From JALYTZ01 sp036559125 (lineage in GTDB: Bacteria > Vulcanimicrobiota > Vulcanimicrobiia > Vulcanimicrobiales > Vulcanimicrobiaceae), in the NCBI GenBank assembly GCA_036559125.1, contig DATBTT010000085.1:1-33853 (forward strand): a DNA stretch of 33,853 nucleotides, given 5' to 3'. Numbering within the stretch: position 1 is the first letter of the stretch; every line of letters begins with the position of its first letter. This document shows positions 7,267-13,396 of this stretch, piece by piece. The notes below the pieces were generated by a model, which searched no databases, was not told where the DNA came from, and worked only from the letters and a program-made list of their open reading frames with translations. The position numbers were made by a program, and so were the translations under genes.

Positions 7267-7914
7267 TTACGGCAGGCCCATCGAGCTACGGGATGGATGC
7301 TCGGGAGCGATCGTCGTTGCGCCGATCTCACCGGTGGAAACCGCGGAACGATCCGAGCCGCCGCGCCAGGCTTGTTGTGCCGCCTGCCGGCTGGTTTCGA
7401 CCACTGATTCGTCGACATCCAACCCGAGGTCGCGCAGTTCTTGTACGACTACCGCCGGTAAGGCTTGACCGATCTCCATCAGGCACCGGGCGTAGTCTTC
7501 GAGATGCCGCTGCGCCAGAGCCGCGACGTTTGCATCGCGCATGGCGTGCGCGGTCGTTTGGAGCATCGTATATCCCGCACTGCAAAGCGCAAGCGCGGTG
7601 TAGTCGTCTCGCAGCGCCTTCGAGACTTTGGTCTTGCGTACTTTGCCGATCGCGCTCGCGACCGCGCCCTCGAATTCGGTGACGGCGCTCTTGATCGGCG
7701 ACGCCTCTTGGCCGCCGAGCGTGTCGAGACACGATTTTAACGCGTTAACGTGCCCGTCGGCTAATCCCGAGAGCCGCGACGCGAGTTGCGACGCGTCGTT
7801 GTAAGCGTTGAAATCGGCATCCTTCGTTTGACTATCGAATGGTTCGCGAACGTGCCGTTCGAGCGCGAGCATGTCGCTCACATAGGTTGCTAAACTGTGT
7901 TGGTTGTCGGCCAT
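7267..7914 (-). CDS. Ferritin-like helical protein (DUF892/YciF-like)
   Basis: 215 residues. I start at the ATG at 7914 because CAAGGAG sits 7 bp upstream; the frame is open further but runs into two copies of the 24-bp repeat. The protein is all-helical: SLATYVSDMLALERHVREPF (helix 1, Glu19, His21), LADGHVNALKSCLDTLGG (helix 2, His55), a long third helix, and DYTALALCSAGYTMLQTTAHAMRD...HLEDYARCLMEIG (helix 4), matching the pattern of the DUF892 ferritin-like family linked to stress responses in other bacteria. The Glu/His spacing suggests a possible di-metal site, but not every ligand is obvious. The C-terminal 40 residues are Ser/Ala-rich and disordered-looking. The family call is moderate, the function unknown. 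Confidence 0.75.
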   Translation of the reverse strand: MADNQHSLATYVSDMLALERHVREPFDSQTKDADFNAYNDASQLASRLSGLADGHVNALKSCLDTLGGQEASPIKSAVTEFEGAVASAIGKVRKTKVSKALRDDYTALALCSAGYTMLQTTAHAMRDANVAALAQRHLEDYARCLMEIGQALPAVVVQELRDLGLDVDESVVETSRQAAQQAWRGGSDRSAVSTGEIGATTIAPEHPSRSSMGLP

Positions 7915-7984
7915 GACGGGCTCCTTGCTATAGAGGAGCCATGCCTGTTCCCAAAAGCCACGCAAAGGAAACGGATCTCGGGCA

Positions 7985-8056
7985 CCCTTCGACGGGCTCA
8001 GGGTGACGGGCGTGCGCGCTTCGATGGGCTCGCCCTTCGACAAGCTCAGGGTGACG
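7985..8056 (+). repeat. Cluster of 24-bp repeats (two full, one partial)
   Basis: Copies at 7985-8008 (one base different from consensus) and 8033-8056 (CAAG for CAGG), with a truncated relative GCGCTTCGATGGGCTCG at 8017-8033 between them. All have the same orientation. They fill the gap between the PhzF-like gene stop (8057) and the ferritin-like gene promoter. Confidence 0.85.
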
Positions 8057-8941
8057 TTAGAGGTGCATTGTGGCTTCGGCTACTAGGATGGCGCTGCCGC
8101 CTACTTCGACGGTTTGGATTGTGCCGGCGTTGTCGCAGCGTAGGCGTGCGTGCAAGATGCTGCGGCGGTGCATTTTCGTTCCTTGTTCGCTGATGAACGC
8201 GATTCCGTCGCGGCTCTCGATCAAACTGCATTGCGCCATGTAGGCACCGAGTGGGCCTGTTGCACTTCCGGTTGCGGGATCTTCGGTAATGCCGGACATT
8301 GGAGCGAACATGCGCGAATACGCGCCCTTTTTGGTGGGTGCGAAGATGAAGACGCCGTTTAGTTCGGCGGCCTGTATCGATTCGTACAGCGCGCTCTCGT
8401 CGAGGCGCGCGCGGTCGACGGCGGCCGCGTCGCGTACGGCGACGTAGAGAAACGGCGTGCTAACGCCGACGAGTTGGGGCGTGCAGTTCGCGAGCACGTC
8501 TTCGGGGCGCAGGCCGACGAACCGCGCGCATTCGGCGGGGTCGAACGTGGCGCCGAAATGCATCGGCGGCGTAGATAGCCAGGCCATGAAGTCATTGTCG
8601 CGGCCTTCGAGGCGCACCGGAACGTCGCCGCCGACTTCGCCGAGTACGAAACTTTCGACGTTGGCGGGCACGCGTCCGAGCATCGTCAGGACGAACGCGG
8701 TTCCGATTGTCGGATGGCCGGCGAAAGCGATCTCGCGGCCGGGCGTGAAGATTCGCAGACGGGCGAGATACGGATCCTGTGCCGCGAAAACAAACGACGT
8801 CTCCGATAAATTCAGCTCGCGCGCGATCGTCTGCATCTGCTCGTCGGTAAGGCCTTCCGCGTCCGGAAAAACCGCGAGTTGATTACCCTCGAATCGCTGC
8901 GTCGTAAAGACGTCGCAAACGATGTAGCGATACGCAGCCAC
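8057..8941 (-). CDS. PhzF-family isomerase/epimerase-like protein
   Basis: 294 residues with the two-domain diaminopimelate-epimerase-like fold of PhzF. Seen: VFTTQRFEGNQLAVF (N-terminal strand motif), NLSETSF with the catalytic Glu47 (Glu45 in PhzF), FAGHPTIGTA (His76), and in the second half the matching EDPATGSATGPLGAYM. PhzF isomerises a dihydro-hydroxyanthranilate in phenazine synthesis, but there are no other phz genes here, and most genomic homologues have unknown substrates. The start is GTG at 8941: GGAGG formed by the last codons of the upstream multicopper oxidase-ZIP gene lies 10 bases ahead, and only 6 bp separate the genes, so translation is coupled. The stop abuts the repeat. 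The family is certain, the role open. Confidence 0.92.
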   Translation of the reverse strand: MAAYRYIVCDVFTTQRFEGNQLAVFPDAEGLTDEQMQTIARELNLSETSFVFAAQDPYLARLRIFTPGREIAFAGHPTIGTAFVLTMLGRVPANVESFVLGEVGGDVPVRLEGRDNDFMAWLSTPPMHFGATFDPAECARFVGLRPEDVLANCTPQLVGVSTPFLYVAVRDAAAVDRARLDESALYESIQAAELNGVFIFAPTKKGAYSRMFAPMSGITEDPATGSATGPLGAYMAQCSLIESRDGIAFISEQGTKMHRRSILHARLRCDNAGTIQTVEVGGSAILVAEATMHL

Positions 8942-8947
8942 GATAGA

Positions 8948-10831
8948 TCATCCTCCGTTTACGCCGACGAAGAGCTCCGTTCCAAATGCAATCAGGAAGC
9001 CGAGCGTCATCATCGTCGTTACAAGCGCCGTGAGTCCGGTGCGCTTGAGCACCGACCATAGTTCACCTATAACGAACACGAGCGCACCGACGGCGGTTGC
9101 GAGAAACAATACCGAAAGAACCGGCGAGTTGAATTCGTAACCAACGATCGTCCCCAAGAACGTCGGTCCTCCCGCGATCAGTCCCGCGAGACCGATCTGC
9201 GTCCACGACGGAACGACGCGTCCGACCAGCGGCGCGGCGATGCCGAAACCCTCGGTCGTATTGTGCAATGCGAATCCAATGATGAGGCCGATTGCGAGCG
9301 CCGTCGCTCCCGATGCCGCGGAAGCGCCGATTGCGAGGCCTTCGCCGAAATTGTGAGCGCCGATGCCGATTGCAATGACTGCCGCCAAAACTAGTGGATT
9401 GTCCGCGTGCTGCGCGGCTCGCTTTGAGATATGCGTCGCGGCGCTGCCTAAACCGACGAGACCTGCGAGCAAGCCGGCTACGAATACGCCGGTCAACGCG
9501 TACGGAAATCGCGCACCGGCCGAATGCCAAGCCAGGATGCCGGCGGAAATCGGCGCGGTTGCATTCTGTGCGATCTCGACCACGAGATACAGCAAGATGC
9601 CGATGGCGAGCGCGTTTAGCAGCGCAACGGTTCCAGCCGAGAAACTTCGCGCGCGGGCAATGGGCAGGCCGAAGAAGATCGTCAAGCCGGCGATAGCACC
9701 CAACAAAATCGTCATGCCGAAGCTCAAGGCGCGCGGTCGCGCCGCGTGCGACGACAGGGGCATCATCGCGGTGTACATCGCGCCCAGCGTGTTAGGCGTG
9801 CCGATATAATGAATCGCCGTCACCAGACCGCTGGGCATTCCGTTGACGTCTTGCATGTGATCCATAACGTGGCAATGCACGAGCCACGTGCCCGGCTGCG
9901 CGTCGGCCTTCACGACGACGTCGGCACGTTGGCCGGGTCCGAGCATCACGGTGTCTTCGATGTCGCGGTAGTTCAGCGGCTCGGCATCGCGCGCGACGAC
10001 GCGCTGATAATGGCCGTGGGTGTGCATCGTGTGAAACGATTCGCCCGACATGTTGATCCAGCGAATGCGGAAGCGCTCGCCTTTACGGACGTTCAGGGCT
10101 TGCGTGGCGGGATAGGATTTTCCGTTGAGACTGAATTCGTTTTCGGTATTGCTCTGAATTTGCCACGAAGAAATCATCTCGATGAAATCGTGCGCGAGCC
10201 CGCGCTCGCCGGCCGCAACGTGCGCCGGTTCGACGATAATGGCGCCGTAGAGCCCGGAATCGAGCATCTCTTCGTTGTCGTGCGTGTGATAGATGAACGT
10301 GCCGGGCTGATTGGCGACGAACGCGTACCGATAATGGCCGCCCTGCCGTACCAACGGTTGCGAGATGCCCGCCACGCCGTCCATGGAAACCGGAATATCG
10401 TGAATGCCGTGCAGATGAATGGTGTCCGGCGTCGCCAACTGGTTCTCGTAATCAATGACCACCCGATCGCCCTGCTTGACGACCAGTGCGGGGCCGGGAA
10501 CGACACCGTTATAGGTGTTGGCCAACACCGTCAGTCCCGGGCGTATCGTCCAGGGTGCGGCGCGCTCGACGAGATGAAAAACTTTCGTGCGGCCACGCGT
10601 GGAATCCGGAACCGCCTGGAACGAGCCGTCGTCTCGGCGTACGATCTTGGATTCGCCCGGGGCCGGCGTCGCTGCGGGGATTGGTCCGCTCATCGGCTGG
10701 AGCCCGAGCGTGGCTGGGTTAACACCCGGGGGTGCCATATCGGCGTCGGCCCAGGCCGCGCGCGGGGCAAGAGCCAGCGCAAGAAGCAGCCCAAATGCGA
10801 CCAGCCAGCGTGTCGGCACGGTGAAATCCAT
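8948..10831 (-). CDS. Two-domain multicopper oxidase fused to a ZIP metal transporter
   Basis: 627 residues. A signal/anchor at 8-29 exports the first part. Residues about 85-340 are a two-domain multicopper oxidase: HLHGIH (His139, His141) and HTHDN (His182, His184) in cupredoxin 1, HTMHTHGH (His267, His270, His272) and HCHVMDHM (His319, Cys320, His321, His325) in cupredoxin 2. This is the full set of type 1, 2 and 3 copper ligands, with type 1 copper in the second domain. Residues about 368-622 are a whole ZIP permease with eight predicted helices and both metal-site signatures, HNFGEG (493-498) and HNTTEG (523-528). ZIP termini lie outside the cytoplasm, so the oxidase would face outward where its copper cofactor and substrate are expected. 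The natural reading is metal oxidation coupled to uptake (iron or manganese), as yeast Fet3/Ftr1 does with two proteins; that is inference. The frame is continuous. Confidence 0.93.
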   Translation of the reverse strand: MDFTVPTRWLVAFGLLLALALAPRAAWADADMAPPGVNPATLGLQPMSGPIPAATPAPGESKIVRRDDGSFQAVPDSTRGRTKVFHLVERAAPWTIRPGLTVLANTYNGVVPGPALVVKQGDRVVIDYENQLATPDTIHLHGIHDIPVSMDGVAGISQPLVRQGGHYRYAFVANQPGTFIYHTHDNEEMLDSGLYGAIIVEPAHVAAGERGLAHDFIEMISSWQIQSNTENEFSLNGKSYPATQALNVRKGERFRIRWINMSGESFHTMHTHGHYQRVVARDAEPLNYRDIEDTVMLGPGQRADVVVKADAQPGTWLVHCHVMDHMQDVNGMPSGLVTAIHYIGTPNTLGAMYTAMMPLSSHAARPRALSFGMTILLGAIAGLTIFFGLPIARARSFSAGTVALLNALAIGILLYLVVEIAQNATAPISAGILAWHSAGARFPYALTGVFVAGLLAGLVGLGSAATHISKRAAQHADNPLVLAAVIAIGIGAHNFGEGLAIGASAASGATALAIGLIIGFALHNTTEGFGIAAPLVGRVVPSWTQIGLAGLIAGGPTFLGTIVGYEFNSPVLSVLFLATAVGALVFVIGELWSVLKRTGLTALVTTMMTLGFLIAFGTELFVGVNGG

Positions 10832-10865
10832 CCTAGAGAAGCGGCTCCGCTCGGGGAACCCGGTA

Positions 10866-10881
10866 ATTAGGTACGCCTAAT
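10866..10881. promoter_or_regulatory. DtxR/IdeR-like inverted repeat over the oxidase-ZIP promoter
   Basis: ATTAGG-TACG-CCTAAT, perfect 6-bp arms with a 4-bp centre, 35-50 bp upstream of the oxidase-ZIP start. The arms match the TTAGG/CCTAA half-sites known for DtxR/IdeR-type iron or manganese repressors. On the minus strand TATATT (10884-10879) overlaps it and would be a good -10 element, so binding would block initiation. No such regulator gene lies in this window. Confidence 0.6.
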
Positions 10882-10943
10882 ATATCTTCTGGCTGCCCTT
10901 ACAGCCTGCCGCTAAAGTGGCTCGCCGTCGTCCTTCGCTGCGC

Positions 10944-10968
10944 GCCTTCGACGGGGCTCAGGACGAAG
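10944..10968 (+). repeat. Degenerate 24-bp repeat relative
   Basis: GCCTTCGACGGGGCTCAGG followed by ACGAAG, in the + orientation, in the divergent gap between the oxidase-ZIP gene and arsR. It differs from consensus by an inserted G and a changed tail. Confidence 0.5.
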
Positions 10969-10985
10969 AAGATAGGGTCGGTGTA

Positions 10986-11030
10986 TTGACGATTGTCGAT
11001 GTATAGCGTAGTATCGAAATATGTCGATAC
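10986..11030 (+). promoter_or_regulatory. arsR promoter and overlapping operator
   Basis: TTGACG (10986-10991), a 17-bp spacer, and TAGTAT (11009-11014) as -35/-10. The inverted repeat GTATCG (11011-11016) / CGATAC (11025-11030) begins in the -10 and covers the start codon; TGTCGAT also recurs directly at 10994 and 11022. This is a good candidate for ArsR autorepression. The predicted transcript start falls at or next to the ATG (11021). Confidence 0.6.
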
Positions 11031-11353
11031 AGCGGTGCTGTCCGCCGACCTCCGTGGTGAGCGCAGATTTTGAATCCGAGGGCACCCTTTTCAAAGCGTT
11101 GGGCGATTCGCATCGGTTGTCGATTCTCGCGACCCTGGCGCGGGCCGAAGACGAAGTGTGCGTATGTGACTTTACGGCCGGTTTGCCGTTGAATCAACCC
11201 ACCGTTTCGCATCACTTGAAGCTTCTTCGAGAGGCTGGATTAGTGACGTGCGAGCGGCGCGGTACGTGGGTTTACTACCGATTAGCGCCGGACGCGCGCG
11301 AGCGCCTCGGCGCGTCGTTGCACGCCATTTTCAAAGAGAAGAGTCTTGCATGA
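11021..11353 (+). CDS. arsR: ArsR/SmtB-family arsenic-responsive repressor
   Basis: 110-residue winged-helix regulator. LFKALGDSHRLSILATLA (23-40) opens the fold, QPTVSHHLKLLREAGLV (59-75) is the recognition helix region and GTWVYYRLAP the wing. The metal-sensing helix carries Cys47-Val-Cys49-Asp, the CVCD-type motif used for As(III)/Sb(III) in classic ArsR; two further Cys (6, 7) near the N-terminus may add a third ligand. It is first in the operon and overlaps arsI by 4 bp (ATGA). The ATG at 11021 has no ribosome site and sits at the predicted transcript start, so translation may be leaderless. An internal GTG at 11056 is the alternative start but has no better ribosome site. It is expected to repress its own operon until trivalent arsenic binds. 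Confidence 0.93.
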   Translation: MSIQRCCPPTSVVSADFESEGTLFKALGDSHRLSILATLARAEDEVCVCDFTAGLPLNQPTVSHHLKLLREAGLVTCERRGTWVYYRLAPDARERLGASLHAIFKEKSLA

Positions 11354-11754
11354 AAACACATCTTAATTTCCGCACGAATGACCTCGCGGGCAGCGTGTCG
11401 TTTTATCGAACCTTGCTACGCGCCGAACCTGCCAAACGGTATGACGATTATGCACTGTTCATTATCGAAGACCCCGGCCTCGAGCTTGCATTGGACGCCG
11501 ATCCTGCCCCTGTCGCGCCCGAGTCGGCGCACTACGGCATCGTCGTCGATTCGACGGATGCTGTGGATGGCGCGATCGCGCGCCTTCAGGCCGAGAATCT
11601 AGCGCTCGATATCGAGCGCGAAGAAACGTGTTGTTATGCCGTTCAAACGAAGGTTTGGACCTCCGATCCGGACGGGCGCCGTTGGGAAATCTACACGGTG
11701 CTCGAAGACACGGAGCAACGCGATACATGCGGCACCGCCTGTTGTAGCGCGTAA
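11350..11754 (+). CDS. arsI: ArsI-type C-As lyase (VOC family)
   Basis: 134-residue glyoxalase/VOC-fold protein. ArsI is a non-haem Fe(II) dioxygenase that cleaves the carbon-arsenic bond of trivalent organoarsenicals such as methylarsenite. The three iron ligands described for ArsI line up: His4 (MKTHLNF), His61 (SAHYGIVV) and Glu113 (RRWEIY). The substrate-binding vicinal cysteines are Cys94-Cys95 in EETCCYAVQTKVW, followed by the typical SDPDG. The C-terminus is Cys-rich (Cys127, 131, 132), as in many homologues. Related cadmium-induced CadI proteins share the fold and context, but the exact ligand and Cys spacing favours ArsI. The start is the ATG at 11350, overlapping the arsR stop; the upstream extension of the frame lies inside arsR. 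Confidence 0.88.
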   Translation: MKTHLNFRTNDLAGSVSFYRTLLRAEPAKRYDDYALFIIEDPGLELALDADPAPVAPESAHYGIVVDSTDAVDGAIARLQAENLALDIEREETCCYAVQTKVWTSDPDGRRWEIYTVLEDTEQRDTCGTACCSA

Positions 11755-11762
11755 AGGGCGGG

Positions 11763-12488
11763 ATGCACTTGCAGCAATCGTTGTTGAAGCGCTCGGTCTG
11801 CGAAGCGGTGGGGACCGCGCTGCTGCTCGCGGCCGTGGTGGGGTCGGGGATCATGGCGGAGCGGCTGTCGGGCGGCAACGTCGCCTTGGCGCTATTGGCG
11901 AACACGATCGCAACCGGCGCCGCCTTGTTGGCCATCATCTTAACGTTCGGCTCGATTTCCGGCGCGCATCTCAATCCTGCGGTCTCAATTGCGGACGCGT
12001 GGCAAGGCGGACTCAAATGGCGGGAGGTTCCCGCGTACGTGAGCGCGCAAATCGTGGGCGCCGTTGCCGGCGTCGCGCTGGCGAATGCCATGTTTGAAAA
12101 ACCGCTACTCTTCGCGTCGCACCACGCCCGCCACGGCCCGGCGCTGTTGTTGAGCGAGTTCGTCGCGACGTTCGGGTTGCTCGCAGTTATTTGGGGCTGC
12201 GCGCGCTATCGCGCGAGTGCAACGCCGGTTGCGGTCGCGGCCTACATCGTAGCGGCGTATTGGTTTACAGCTTCGACCTCTTTTGCCAATCCCGCCGTTA
12301 CCATCGCCCGTTCGCTCAGCGACACGTTCGCGGGAATCGCGCCGCGAGACGTCTTCCGATTCATCGTTGCGGAGCTTCTCGGTGCGCTTGCGGCTACGGC
12401 GCTGTTTTCGTGGCTCGGCTCGTCGGTGCGCGACACCGCCGCGAACGTACTCGTTCCACACGGCGCTAGCGGAGATCGGCCCGCATGA
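11763..12488 (+). CDS. aqpS: AqpS-like aquaglyceroporin for arsenite
   Basis: 241-residue MIP-family channel with about six membrane helices and two half-helix loops carrying the NPA boxes, GAHLNPAVS (Asn71) and SFANPAVTIARS (Asn176). The conserved pore Arg is probably the one in IARS. Members of this subgroup lie in ars operons, the known case being AqpS of Sinorhizobium meliloti, where it lets As(III) produced by the arsenate reductase leave down its gradient. The same logic fits here: the next gene encodes an arsenate reductase domain and no ArsB or Acr3 pump is in the operon. AAAGGGCGGG precedes the ATG directly, and the gap to arsI is 8 bp. It overlaps the next gene by 4 bp. The family is certain, the arsenite role inferred from context. 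Confidence 0.9.
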   Translation: MHLQQSLLKRSVCEAVGTALLLAAVVGSGIMAERLSGGNVALALLANTIATGAALLAIILTFGSISGAHLNPAVSIADAWQGGLKWREVPAYVSAQIVGAVAGVALANAMFEKPLLFASHHARHGPALLLSEFVATFGLLAVIWGCARYRASATPVAVAAYIVAAYWFTASTSFANPAVTIARSLSDTFAGIAPRDVFRFIVAELLGALAATALFSWLGSSVRDTAANVLVPHGASGDRPA

Positions 12489-13369
12489 GCGCGCGCGGTA
12501 CGGAGTTGCGCGTGCGTGATGCGACGGTTGCCGATTTACCTGCGATCGGATCGATCTACAATCAAGGCATCGCGGACCGTCAGGCGACGCTCGATGTGGG
12601 GCCGAAGGACGAGAACGACATGCGCGCCTGGCTTGCCGACCATGGCGGCCGGTACGCGGTTTTGGTTGCGGAACGCAATGGCGAGGTCGTGGGGTGGGCA
12701 TCGCTCAATTCGTATTCGCATCGATGCGCATACGACGGCGTGGCGGACCTTTCGATTTACGTCGCGCGCGAGCACCGTTCGACGGGCATCGGCACGCGGC
12801 TCTTGCCGCTCCTCGAGCGGCGCGCCATCGAGCAGGCGTTTCATAAAATCGTGTTGTTTGCTCTGGCGAGCAACGACGCCGGTGCGCGTCTGTACTCGAT
12901 CCTGGGATACCGGCACGTCGGCGTGTTTCGCGAGCAGGGCCGCATCGACGAAGAATTCGTCGACGTCATAGCGATGGAGAAGATTCTCAAACGTTTCGTC
13001 TTGTTCGTGTGCCGGCATAATACCGGGCGCAGTCAGATGGCCGAAGCCTATCTGCGGCATTTCCTCGGCGATGCCGTGGAGATTGCCTCGGCCGGGACGA
13101 CGCCGGCGGAGCGTCTCGAACCGGTCGTCGTCGAAGCGATGGCCGAAGACGGTATCGACATTTCCGGTGCGTCGCCCAAAGTGTTCGACGAACGCACCGC
13201 CGCGCGAGCAGACCGCATCATCACGATGGGATGCGACGTCGAGGGATTGCCGCGCATCGATGACGATTGGGGCTTACCCGATCCGAAGGGCCGGCCGCTA
13301 TCGGAGATTCGAACGATACGGGAAAGCGTGAAGGCACGGGCGCGCGCGTTGGCTGAGTCGCTACGTTAG
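12485..13369 (+). CDS. arsC: Fusion of ArsN-like N-acetyltransferase and LMW-phosphatase-type arsenate reductase ArsC
   Basis: 294 residues in one frame. Residues 8-168 are a GNAT domain of the phosphinothricin acetyltransferase/ArsN type: LRVRDATVADLPAIGSIYNQGI, SYSHRCAYDGVADLSIYV, the acetyl-CoA loop REHRSTGIG, and LGYRHVGVFREQGRIDEEFVD. ArsN1 acetylates arsinothricin, a glutamate-mimic antibiotic. Residues 170-294 are an arsenate reductase with the CX5R loop CRHNTGRS (Cys176-Arg182), TMGCDVEG (Cys250) and DDWGLPDPKGRPLSEIRTIRES with the general acid Asp. The usual third Cys a few residues beyond Cys250 is missing, which would favour an external thiol (mycothiol or glutaredoxin type) over an internal disulfide cascade. 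It overlaps aqpS by 4 bp; the start has no other good option. Both domains are secure; the antibiotic substrate is inferred. Confidence 0.9.
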   Translation: MSARGTELRVRDATVADLPAIGSIYNQGIADRQATLDVGPKDENDMRAWLADHGGRYAVLVAERNGEVVGWASLNSYSHRCAYDGVADLSIYVAREHRSTGIGTRLLPLLERRAIEQAFHKIVLFALASNDAGARLYSILGYRHVGVFREQGRIDEEFVDVIAMEKILKRFVLFVCRHNTGRSQMAEAYLRHFLGDAVEIASAGTTPAERLEPVVVEAMAEDGIDISGASPKVFDERTAARADRIITMGCDVEGLPRIDDDWGLPDPKGRPLSEIRTIRESVKARARALAESLR

Positions 13370-13372
13370 CGG

Positions 13373-13396
13373 CCCTTCGACAGGCTCAGGGTGACG
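13373..13396 (+). repeat. 24-bp extragenic repeat, full copy
   Basis: Identical to the copy at 892-915. It lies between the convergent ends of the ars operon and the glycosidase gene and contains the stop codon of the latter. Confidence 0.85.

Noticed and set aside
8948..10831. Sequencing or assembly artefact joining two separate genes
   Set aside because: The linker is in frame, continuous in composition, and the membrane topology of both parts is compatible. It cannot be fully excluded without other genomes.
9746..10870. 374-codon plus-strand frame opposite the oxidase-ZIP gene
   Set aside because: It is the complement of a gene with full motif support; Arg/His-rich composition is typical of a shadow frame in GC-rich DNA.
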